Positions 23,201 to 32,427 of a stretch of DNA of 64,000 nucleotides are shown here, piece by piece (the stretch's first letter is position 1; each line of letters opens with the position of its first letter). Both the position numbers and the translations under genes were made by a program. The notes beneath the pieces are model-generated. The model worked only from the letters and a program-made list of their open reading frames with translations, searched no databases and was not told the DNA's origin. The stretch is from Closterium sp. NIES-65. Lineage: Eukaryota; Streptophyta; Zygnematophyceae; Desmidiales; Closteriaceae. The DNA lies in contig CANXME010002420.1 of NCBI GenBank assembly GCA_948144175.1, forward strand, positions 942,001-1,006,000, written 5' to 3'.

Positions 23201-23223
23201 GACCTCACTTGCTTACTTCTTGA
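17266..23223 (+). pseudogene. gag-pol polyprotein of C2, two in-frame TAG codons
   Basis: One frame of 1986 codons from ATG 17266 to TGA 23221-23223. Gag occupies about residues 1-240, and a Gly-rich linker about 262-340. The Cys/His module C-X13-C-X3-H-X4-C starts at C367. The protease Asp is D501 (DSGAS), with an HHCC pre-integrase motif near 644. Integrase residues are D713, D782 and E818 (exact DD35E spacing). RT has YVDD at 1659-1662, followed by RNase H (SDASWADD, SSCEAEIY, VDNKA). TAG codons interrupt at 17446-17448 and 21694-21696. Both fall where relatives read CAG before TGG (Ser-Gln-Trp). All catalytic residues survive, so the copy is recently disabled. Confidence 0.93.
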
Positions 23224-23239
23224 CTTTGTCTGTACTGTG

Positions 23240-23244
<5 letters not shown>

Positions 23245-23276
<32 letters not shown>
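23245..23276 (+). repeat. (TA)16 microsatellite in the C2 3' UTR
   Basis: Thirty-two bases of perfect TA. C3 and C4 carry short TA runs at the matching place (about 45632-45680 and 53418-53464), so the tract is an inherited feature that expanded here. Confidence 0.9.
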
Positions 23277-23279
<3 letters not shown>

Positions 23280-23467
23280 GCATGTTTACTCTTGCTAGGT
23301 TGTGATCATTGTACTTCTTGCTCTATTATAAATCTGCATGTGAACTGGTCTTGTGACCACTTGCTTGTGCTCGGAATTTGTGTGAAATCCTCGAGATCCA
23401 CCCTGAGCTTGTTTGCCTTGTTTTACCTTGACTGGTCTTGTGACCCCTAGGTCTGCCCCACTTTGTC

Positions 23468-23477
23468 TATGGGGGTG
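23468..23477 (+). promoter_or_regulatory. polypurine tract of C2
   Basis: TATGGGGGTG immediately before the 3' LTR, identical in C3, C4, C5 and NA1. Confidence 0.8.
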
Positions 23478-23607
23478 TGTCAAACATTATATGTTTATGT
23501 GGTTCTAGACTGTAGTGGGTTACACCTTAGGGGGTACACCAGATTAGGGTTTGATATTTGTACTCTTGTTCCTGTTAGTCACACCATTCTCGTTTCTCAT
23601 TCTGACA
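23478..23607 (+). repeat. 3' LTR of C2
   Basis: 130 bp, TGTCAAACATT ... CATTCTGACA, followed by the duplication GAAAT. Confidence 0.92.
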
Positions 23608-23724
23608 GAAATACTAACCCATATGTTCAATTCCACGTTTATTGATAAGATGTAGAGTAGCACGTGCAGCACAATTACAAAACCCACTCCAATGTTGCAT
23701 CCGTCTTGATTTCTGTCCATGCAG

Positions 23725-25679
23725 CCTGGACGCTGGCTCCGTGACGCGCAAGCGTCGTTGGCCCCGTGGTTGGCCAAACCCACCAAATTGGGAAGACTTT
23801 CCAGAGGACATGGTGTGTCTTCTCGATCCGAGGGTGATGGTATCGTTGTTTTGTGGTCGCGCCTTAGGCACGTGCGTGAGGTCTGCGTGCAGAGGTGCAA
23901 TGCAACTTGAGTCGTGGAAGCGGTCGTGGGCATGTCTTGGGTTGGTGTGGTTGTGCAATGTCTGCTCAGCCAAGGAGGAATTTTGGTCAAGTAGTCGAGT
24001 GAGAGATGACCTACCTCCCAGCAAGCGTGGTCCACGTAGTCCGCCATTGATGGGTAAGATGATTGGAGCATTCGCTCTTGCCGGGATTGGGTATCAGCAG
24101 ATGTGGGAGGTATGTCGCACATTAGGCGTGCCGAGGCCAGGGCACGAAACATATTACAAGTGCTTGAAGGGCGACAATGGTTTGTGGAGTGTAATAATAT
24201 CAGTGGCCAGTCAAAACATGATGCGAGTGCGTGCGAGCATGGCACTGCGTCCAGGTCTGAAATGGTTATGTGTTGACGGTAGGTATTCGCAGGTGAGAGA
24301 GGTGCGATGGTGTACCGTAACATGGTTGGATAGGGAGAGTCAAAAAAAGGTTCATTATACAAACACAAGGAAACACAGGGACGACCGGTCATCCGTTAGG
24401 CTCGAGCGAATTGCATTTGACCAGGGTATGGATGAGCTTAGTAGGGATGGGTTTTGTGTGGATGGCATCATAACGGATGAGGGCACTGCTTTCAAGAGTG
24501 CTGCTCGGGAGAGAGGGTTGAGCCATCAGACTGACTGGTGGCACAAGTGTGGTACAGAGGTGAGAAGTTTCCGATCAGAGTTGCAAGATGCTAAGCGGAA
24601 GGCTGTAAAGACGGTAGCGGAGGCCAGCTGCTGTGAGGATCTGTACTTGCTTACCAATAAACTGCTGCAGGATTGGCTGCGAGCTGCACCCAGAGAGGGC
24701 ACGAGGCCACCTCTGCCCACTACAAAGAAAGAGCTCGTAGCTGAAGTGTGCACTCTGCGAGGGTTTGTCTTCAAGGATATGGATCCCGCCGAGGGGTGGT
24801 GGTGGTGGCCGAGAGGTGGTGGTGGTGGTGGTGGTGGTGGTGGCAGAGAGGAGGTGGTGGTGGTGGTGGTGGTGGTGGTGGTGGTGGTGGTGGTGGTGGT
24901 GGTGGTGGTGGTGGTGGTGGTGGTGGTGGTGGTGGTGGTGGTGGTGGTGGTGGTGGTGGTGGTGGTGGTGGTGGTGGTGGTGGTGGTGGTGGTGAGGGTC
25001 ACCCAAAACGTTACCCTCCCCCAGTGCCGTCTCCCCTCTCACCCATTCCCTCTCCCCCTTATTCCCGTCCCGCCCCCCGCCCCATCCCCTTCCCCTTGTC
25101 CCGTTCCCGTTCCCCTCCCTTGCCTGTCCCATCCTCTCTACTGTCCCACATTCCTTCCCCCCCCTGCATGACCACAACGGAGCGCATGCTGCATATCTGT
25201 GAAGAGAGAGGTCGAGACCTCACACGGGAGGTGAGTCATTGCACCGTCTGCTCTACATTGCTCATGATGTCCGTAGTGCACATTCCGCTCGCCGTGGCTG
25301 CTCTGTCCAGCCCCCAGTGCACTACACTGACACACACTCCCAAGTGTACTGTCTGGCCTGATACATGCACTATGCACAACGTTTTGTAAACTTGTTTCCG
25401 TAGTACCTGTCTCCAACTCTCCACTTTTTGTGTACTTGTTTCTCCACCTGTCTCGACCCTCCCGCATCTCTTTGTGCTCAGTTCCGCAAGGGCCAGGGCA
25501 AGCAGCATTGGACATCAGCCAAGTCACCATCAGCCCATTCATCACTGCACCTACACTTGTGCACGTGTACCTCTAAGCGTGTGCTTGCCTCGCACTTTAT
25601 CCGTGCACGTGAGCATGCCGTTTTTTCACAAGTAGTGGAGGCAAATGACGCAATGCGCTCCCCAATGGCTAGAAGCTGA
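23725..25679 (+). pseudogene. DDE-transposase-like spliced gene, likely decayed
   Basis: The main open segment (23725-24797) follows the acceptor-like TTTCTGTCCATGCAG. It holds WLCVDGRYSQVREV, then VDGIITDEGTAF and HQTDWWHKCGTEVRSF. That pattern of Asp in VDG, Asp in TDE and D-x-WH recalls MULE/Kolobok-type cut-and-paste transposases (family knowledge; superfamily not certain). The frame then runs into a GGT microsatellite. A further candidate segment ends at the donor-like GGAG/GTGAGT near 25229. A last candidate exon, 25482-25679 after TTTGTGCTCAG, reads to TGA with SKRVLASHFIRAREHAVFSQ and VEANDAMR. Exon structure is inferred. Whether it is a mobile copy or a host-adopted gene cannot be decided here. 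Confidence 0.4.
24853..24993 (+). repeat. (GGT)47 microsatellite
   Basis: 141 bp of perfect GGT after two shorter interrupted GGT runs (24796-24852). It lies just downstream of the last recognisable transposase-like codons and may be in an intron or an expanded coding tract. It could form G-quadruplexes on the plus strand. Confidence 0.95.
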
Positions 25680-25857
25680 GAAGTGAAACATGTCCTTACT
25701 CCAATCTAATAGCATATCCCACCGGGTTCTTCATTGATCTACCCATCATAGACGGATGGTCATCCAACCGCATGTCAAACTATTGCAATCTGTGTAAAAA
25801 GAGGAACACATGTACAGGGCAAATCGTACCCGATAACCATCCCTCCCTTGCTAACAA

Positions 25858-26574
25858 TCAGTAAATTCCAGATTCTTGCGTGGCCACATTGACAATTGAC
25901 CTAGCATCGTTTGACCTCATCCCAAAAGCAATCTCGTCAGGGATGCTCCATTCCAGGTTGAACCAGTCCACATCGCCCTGACTACATTTTCTGTAACCCA
26001 TGCCCGTTGGCTCGGGGTAAAGCGAGCCGATCACGACGTGGATTAGCCATGGCAAAGTCACATGTGCAAATGTGTGGTTACCTAACAGTGCAGAGTACTG
26101 AATGTAGCATAAAAAACGATGGTTCTTTGGCTCCATAGGGTGACCTTGAGAATCCTCCTCCGTGTTTTTTCCCAAGCACACCCTCAGTATGCTCCCCACA
26201 CTAATTCCCTGACTCCCGGGCCCCTCCTCATCCGACAATCCGAGCCAATGTCGCGCCCAGGCGTCAAGCACACGATGCTGCTTGGCATATCGCTCCCTAA
26301 ACTCAGATATTGACCACCGTTATTTCGCATGTTGAACCTGCGGGGGCAAGCCCGTTGGCTGCACTACTCTTCGAGCTCGAACCCTGGGAAAGGGGCGTGT
26401 TGTGCTCGCGGCAACTGAACTAGTATGGGCTGTCAGGGTGCCCGTACTTGCCGTGAACATCGACTCCGGTCCACGTCGCCGACCCCTCTCCTCCTCATCA
26501 TCCTCAAAACCCTCCTCCCCAACCCTGAATCCGAGCGTCAGCCGTCTCTGAGGAGTACGTCTCCATGAAGACAT
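25858..26574 (-). pseudogene. unknown ORF with one internal TAA
   Basis: One minus-strand frame of 239 codons from ATG 26574 to TAA 25858, broken by a TAA at 26320-26322. Upstream of the stop is an acidic/basic stretch (GEEGFEDDEEERGRRRG). Downstream the frame continues with a normal-looking segment (EFRERYAKQHRVLDAWARHW and YPEPTGMGYRKCSQGDVDWF). I do not recognise a family. It could be a two-exon gene rather than a pseudogene if the stop region is intronic. It sits between the transposase-like gene and the purine-rich minisatellite. Confidence 0.35.
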
Positions 26575-26779
26575 GGCTGATGAGGTGGACTGGTTTAGAG
26601 GGTGAGAAAAGGGAACAACAGGCAGAAAACAACAAGGGAGAGGGAGGGGTTAGGGAGTGAATGGGTTGGGAGGGGGGAGGGGGGAACTATCGGATTACGC
26701 AGGTCATTGAATTGTGTTGGCTGTGTAGCGTAGGGTGGGCAGGTCATTCACTAAACAACAGGTCCGGAAGCACCCTGCC

Positions 26780-28610
26780 CTGTCATAGTGGGGCATGGGA
26801 GGTGAGGAGAGAGGAGCACCATGCCCTGTCACAGTGGACCACGGGAGGTGAGGAGAGAGTAGCACCCTGCCCTGTCAGAGGGGAGCACGGGAGGTGAGGA
26901 GAGAGGAGCACCCCACCTGCACTGTCAGAGGGGAGCACGGGAGGTGAGGAGAGAGGAGCACCCCACCTGCCAGAGGGGAGCACGGGAGGTGAGGAGACTG
27001 GAGCAGCCCACCTGTCAGAGGCGAGCACGGGAGGTGAGGAGAGAGGAGCACCCTGCCCTGTCAGAGGGGAGCACGGGAAGTGAGGAGAGAGGAGCACCCT
27101 GCACTGTCATAGGGGAGCACGGGAGGTGAGGAGAGAGGAGCATCCCACCTGCCAGAGGGGAGCACGGGAGGTGAGGAGACTGGAGCAACCCACCTGCACT
27201 GTCAGAGGGGAGCACGGGAGGTGAGGAGACTGGAGCAGCCCACCTGTCAGAGGCGAGCACGGGAGGTGAGGAGAGAGGAGCACCCCACCTGCACTGTCAG
27301 AGGCGAGCACGGGAGGTGAGGAGAGAGGAGCACCCTGCACTGTCAGAGGGGAGCACGGGAGGTGAGGAGAGAGGAGCACCCTACCTGCACTGTCAGAGGG
27401 GAGCACGGGAGGTGAGGAGACTGGAGCAGCCCACCTCTCAGAGGCGAGCACGGGAGGTGAGGAGAGAGGAGCATCCCACCTGCCAGAGGGGAGCACGGGA
27501 GGTGAGGAGACTGGAGCAGCCCACCTGCACTGTCAGAGGGGAGCACGGGAGGTGAGGAGACTGGAGCAGCCCACCTGTCAGAGGCGAGCACGGGAGGTGA
27601 GGAGAGAGGAGCACCCCACCTGCCAGAGGGGAGCACGGGAGGTGAGGAGACTGGAGCAGCCCACCTGTCAGAGGCGAGCACGGGAGGTGAGGAGAGAGGA
27701 GCACCCTGCCCTGTCAGAGGGGAGCACGGGAAGTGAGGAGAGAGGAGCACCCTGCACTGTCATAGGGGAGCACGGGAGGTGAGGAGAGAGGAGCATCCCA
27801 CCTGCCAGAGGGGAGCACGGGAGGTGAGGAGACTGGAGCAGCCCACCTGCACTGTCAGAGGGGAGCACGGGAGGTGAGGAGACTGGAGCAGCCCACCTGT
27901 CAGAGGCGAGCACGGGAGGTGAGGAGAGAGGAGCACCCCACCTGCACTGTCAGAGGGGAGCACGGGAGGTGAGGAGAGAGGAGCACCCCACCTGTCAGAG
28001 GCGAGCACGGGAGGTGAGGAGAGAGGAGCACCCTGCACTGTCAGAGGGGAGCACGGGAGGTGAGGAGAGAGGAGCACCCTACCTGCACTGTCAGAGGGGA
28101 GCACGGGAGGTGAGGAGACTGGAGCAGCCCACCTCTCAGAGGCGAGCACGGGAGGTGAGGAGAGAGGAGCACCCCACCTCCCAGAGGGGAGCACGGGAGG
28201 TGAGGAGAGAGGAGCATCCCACCTGCCAGAGGGGAGCACGGGAGGTGAGGAGACTGGAGCAGCCCACCTGTCAGAGGCGAGCACGGGAGGTGAGGAGAGA
28301 GGAGCACCCCACATGCACTGTCAGAGGGGAGCACGGGAGGTGAGGAGAGAGGAGCACCCCACCTGCACTGTCAGAGGCGAGCACGGGAGGTGAGGAGACT
28401 GGAGCAGCCCACCTCTCAGAGGCGAGCACGGGAGGTGAGGAGAGAGGAGCACCCCACCTGCCAGAGGGGAGCACGGGAGGTGAGGAGAGAGGAGCACCCC
28501 ACCTGCCAGAGGAGAGAGGCACACGCGCGGGGTGGCGAGAGGAGCTCGCAAGGTGAGGAGAGAGGAGCACACCTGGTGAGGAGAGAGGAGCACACAAGGT
28601 GAGGAGAGAG
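26780..28610 (+). repeat. 45-53-bp purine-rich minisatellite with higher-order structure
   Basis: Units such as GGAGCACGGGAGGTGAGGAG followed by AGAGGAGCACCCCACCTGCA and CTGTCAGAGG (50 bp), with variants of about 45-53 bp (ACTGGAGCAGCCCACCTG, CATCCCACCTGCC). A block of differently ordered variants seen near 27051 recurs 653 bp later near 27704. Long open frames on both strands result from the repeat. Confidence 0.92.
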
Positions 28611-30540
28611 GTGACGGGGTGGAGGTGACGGGGAGCCGGCGGATTGGGGTATGACCGTATGGTAAAACGGTGATAGTTGGCATGGGGAATGATGGGATTG
28701 GGAGAGAGGATGGGGAAACGAGGAAAGGTGGATGAGAAGTCGGATGGCATGGCGGAATGGAGCGGGGCAGAATGGCGTGGGGCAATGGCGTGGGGCGGAA
28801 TGGGGTGGGGCATAGAGGGGTGGGGCGGAATGGGGTGGGGAAGAAAGGGGTGGTGCGGAATGGGGTGGGGAAGAAAGGGGTGGTGCGGAATGGGGTGGGG
28901 AAGGGGTGGTGCGGAATGGGGTGGGGCAGAGGGGAGCACGGGAGGTGAGGAGAGAGGAGCGTTCCACATTCCAGAGTGGAGCACGGGAGGCGAGAGGAGA
29001 GGAGCACCATGCCGGGTCAGAGGGGAGCACGGGAGGTGAGGAGAGAGGAGCACCCCACCTGTCCGAGGGGAGATGGCGAGGGGAGGAGAGAGGAGCACCC
29101 CACCTGTCCGAGGGGAGATGGCGAGGGGAGGTGATAGGAGCACGCGAGGGGTGGCGAGAGGAGCGCGCAAGGTGAGGAGAGAGGAGCATGCGCGGGGATG
29201 CGAGAGGAGAACGAGTAGGGGAACAGAGAGGTGAACGCGAGGGGTGTCAGGAGGATCACACGCGGGATGATGGGTGGAGGCCACGAAATGAGGCAAGACC
29301 CTCATTTCGCTATAAAAGCGAGAGGAGCACGTGAAGGGAGGCCAGAGGAGCACGCGAGGGGTGGCGAGAGGATCGCGCAAGGCGTGGAAAGAGGAGCATG
29401 CGCGGGGAGGCGAGAGGAGGACGAGTGGGTGAACAGAGAGGAGAACGCGAGGGGTGGCAGGAGCCGCTCATGCGGGATGGTGTGGGGAGGCAACGAAATG
29501 AGGCGAGACCCTCATTTCGCTATAAAGGCGAGAGGAGCACGCGAGGGGAGGCAGTTGAGTGGGATGGAAGGGAGCGAGGGGGCAAGGATGAGTGGAGGTC
29601 GACAAGAGAAGCAGAGGGGGGAAAGAGAAGCAGAGAGCGAAAGAGGAGCAGGGCAGAAAAAGAGGGGGAGAGGGGGAACAGAAGAGCAGAGGAGCACGCA
29701 AGGTCAGGAGAGAGGAGCTCGCACGGTGAGGTGAGAGGAGTCCGCGCGGGGAGGAGAGGGGAGCACGCGCGGGGAGGAGAGGGGAGCACACGCGGGGAGG
29801 CGAGAGGAGCACGCAAGGTGAGGAGGGGGAAGCACGTGCGGGGAGGCGAGAGCCGCACGCAGGGTGAGCAGAGAGTCGCACACGTGGGGAGGTGAGGAGA
29901 AAGGAGCATGCGCGGGGAGGGGAGGGGAGCATGCATTGGAGGTGAGGAGAGCGGAGCTCGCGAGGGGAGGCGAGTGTCGCACGTGCGCATGGTAAGAGGA
30001 TGCTGCGCGGGGGGGCCAGAGGGGTGCGCGCGGGGTGGCGGGAGGAGCACGCGCGGGGAGGCGAGAGATGCACGCGCGGGGAGGCGAGAGATGCACGCGC
30101 GGGGAGGCGAGAGATGCACGTGCGGGGAGGCGAGAGATGCACGCGTGGGGCGGCGAGAGGAGGACGAGCGGGAAGGTGAGAGGAGCCCGCGCATGGGTGC
30201 ACAGTTTATAGCGCGCGCTATAAAGGCGAGAGGCTCACGCGAGGGTGAGTTGTCGAGGAGCACGCACGGGATGCTGAGGGGAGGCCATGCGGGGAGGCAA
30301 CAGACGCGCGCGCTATAAAGGCGCGTGCCGCACGCTAGGGATGGTGAGAGGAGACCGCCGGAGAGGCAGCAAATGCGCGCGCGGGGCGGCAAGAGGATGC
30401 CGCGCGGGAGGCGAAAAGAGCGCGCGCGGGGTGGAAAGAGGATGCCGCGCTGGTTCGGGGTAGGGGCGCGCGCGGGGAGGAGAAACGTGGGCGTGCAAGT
30501 CAGGATAGTGGGAGTGGCGGGGACACGACTTACGGAGAAA
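28611..30540 (+). repeat. degenerate GA-rich arrays with hairpin/TATA blocks
   Basis: GTGGGGCGGAATGGG-type units of about 21-34 bp at 28770-28930. These are followed by degenerate units built on GAGGCGAGAGGAGCACGCG, including perfect 24-bp copies with GCGAGAGATGCACGCG near 30058-30140. TATAAA-containing variants occur near 29311, 29521, 30218 and 30314. No gene is supported. Confidence 0.82.
29284..29309 (+). other. inverted repeat next to TATAAAA, copy 1
   Basis: A perfect 10-bp stem CGAAATGAGG / CCTCATTTCG with a 6-base loop, followed one base later by TATAAAAGCG (29311-29320). A second copy lies at 29494-29519, followed by TATAAAGGCG at 29521. Confidence 0.75.
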
Positions 30541-30549
30541 GTGGCTGGT

Positions 30550-32162
30550 TGCGGAGTGGTGAACTAAGCGTCGGAATGGGGCCCGACGGCCTGTGCGAGG
30601 AAGCGTTGGGAGTGGTGATGGCGACGGGGACACGGGGGTCGCGAGGGTGGCGATGCGTCAAGGCTGAGGACGATGTGAGGGGACAAGCGAGGTTGTTCCG
30701 CAAACATAGTCAGAAGCGGCCTATCGTAATATGCGCGTCGCCTTTCACGCTGCCCTATTGGCGTTTCTCTCGTGTTGCAACGGGGCTGCAGGTAGGCTTA
30801 GACGTCTGACTGTTTTTCCGTCCGGCGTAGTAGCCTCCCACACGATCCTGAATTACCAATTTCTAGGCAAACTGTGCACAGGCAGTTCCCTTCTCTGCTC
30901 AGGAAGGGGTGGTTGGGACTCTCGCTAGGTCTTCGTGTTCTGATCTACGACGCAACCTTTTTGGCATGCGACGTTTTCAGGTAACCATTCTGGCTCGGGA
31001 GGTCAACTTTGGGTTCGGTAGGCAAACTGTGCACACTTTGCCCTTTTTTTTTTGTAATTCAGGTCTTGGGCTTTAAACTTGACGCCCGATACAAGTGGCT
31101 TTGTACTTGCTATAAGACATGTAAATTTTTGAAAGTGTGTAACACTTTCCAAAATTGTGTATTGTGAAAAGCGAAGCGAGTTGTACCGAAGCAAAGGCCT
31201 CGGCAAACCTCTACTTCCCCCTCTTTTCGGTACAAAAGAGGGGCGAAGGCCATTTGGCCTTCACCAGGGCTCTTGCTAACTTTTTGGCCCGTCTGACGTT
31301 TTCCTAAAAAAAAAAAAAAACAAGAGGCGACTAAGTCGTCGTAGGGTTGCGAAGCGCTTTTGTTTAAAATGTATTTGATACATTCTATATATTTCATATC
31401 ACTTTCATGCAATCTAGAAGTGTGGTGTTTCATGCTATTTCTGTGATATTCGGAAAAAAATATTATGCGGGAATCGAAACACCATCTGATTCCACCCCGA
31501 ATATCAAACAACTGGGCTAACCCAAACAACTGATTCCATCGGTAAAACGTTACTCGTAAGCTATCGCGACGACGGAAATTTCACTTGCTTAGGGTTTTGT
31601 TCGCCCTTTTCATCTCTCGTTTTCTCTCGTTAGCAGAGCGGAGCCTACGGTGTGATATGCGCCTTCTACGTACCCATTCTCCACCTACCACTCAAAGGTC
31701 AGAAGCCTATTCTATATGCTTAGAACCAAGATAGGTGACAGTCAGTTAGACTAAGTTCTGGTAGTGTCGTATCCTGCCATTTTAATAGACTGCAGACTGT
31801 TTGAGCGTATGTTCTAGTATTTTTGTAGATACTTCAGGTTATCTCTTTACCTTTCTATGATTAGCTTTCGTATGTTTAGGCTCTCTGGATGTTGACATTT
31901 TCTTTTTTCCTTTTCACCGAACTAGTTCCTTTTCGATCTAGTTCATTCCGTTTCTCTGGTTCTTCGTTCCATACGGTCAGCACCTCATCAAGTGTCATTT
32001 TTTCCTGGCCTCAATGTCTTGGTTTTTGCTCTATCTTTTCTTCACCCCCCTACTCTTTTTACGTTCTTATATTTTACCTTCATCCAGTAGACGTTGTAGA
32101 ACTCCTTCTGATTTTGTCCCCTATGCTACATAAGTTTTTTTTCAAAACCGTAGTTGATTGAA
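30550..32162. other. no gene recognised
   Basis: Unique-looking sequence of mixed composition. It contains an A17 run near 31304-31320 and AT-rich segments. Open frames (for example 31110-31529 minus) lack recognisable motifs. Promoter or intron content cannot be judged. Confidence 0.4.
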
Positions 32163-32217
32163 CTCTCTCTCTATCTCTCGTTCGTTCTCTCTTTCTCGTT
32201 CTCTCTCTCGGTCTCTC

Positions 32218-32299
<82 letters not shown>

Positions 32300-32328
32300 T
32301 CTCTCTCTCCCCCTCTCTCTCTCTCTCT
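32163..32328 (-). repeat. (GA)n tail of the non-LTR element
   Basis: About 165 bp of CT/TC on the plus strand with sparse interruptions, starting directly after the element's 3' UTR. Its position suggests a microsatellite 3' tail, as some LINE families have instead of poly(A). Confidence 0.8.
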
Positions 32329-32427
32329 AATGGTCCGTGCATTGATAAATCAAAGTGTTACACATATGCAAGTATAGAGCTTAGAGAAACGAATTAACTG
32401 CTATCTAGCCATACCCATAGTGCCTAT

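Larger units (their letters stand above)
16485..23607 (+). mobile_element. Ty1/copia LTR retrotransposon C2 (complete)
   Basis: 7123 bp bounded by 130-bp LTRs (16485-16614 and 23478-23607) that differ at three positions by eye. The 5-bp target duplication is GAAAT (16480-16484 and 23608-23612). Order inside: primer site TGGTAT, leader repeats, one gag-pol frame, 3' UTR with a TA microsatellite, TATGGGGGTG, LTR. Protease-integrase-RT-RNase H order defines Ty1/copia. Its Gag N-terminus (MASPTVLSFDAEGRPIKFE) is clearly diverged from that of C1, C3 and C4, so C2 is a distinct subfamily. Confidence 0.95.

Noticed and set aside
26780..28610. CRISPR-like array from the regular 45-53-bp repeats
   Set aside because: There are no unique spacers between repeats; the units are contiguous variants, and the setting is eukaryotic.
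29231..30392. Arg/Ala/Glu-rich frames (plus) and Ser/Pro-rich frames (minus) as genes
   Set aside because: They cross degenerate GA-rich repeats, are open on both strands, and have no domain or conserved start.
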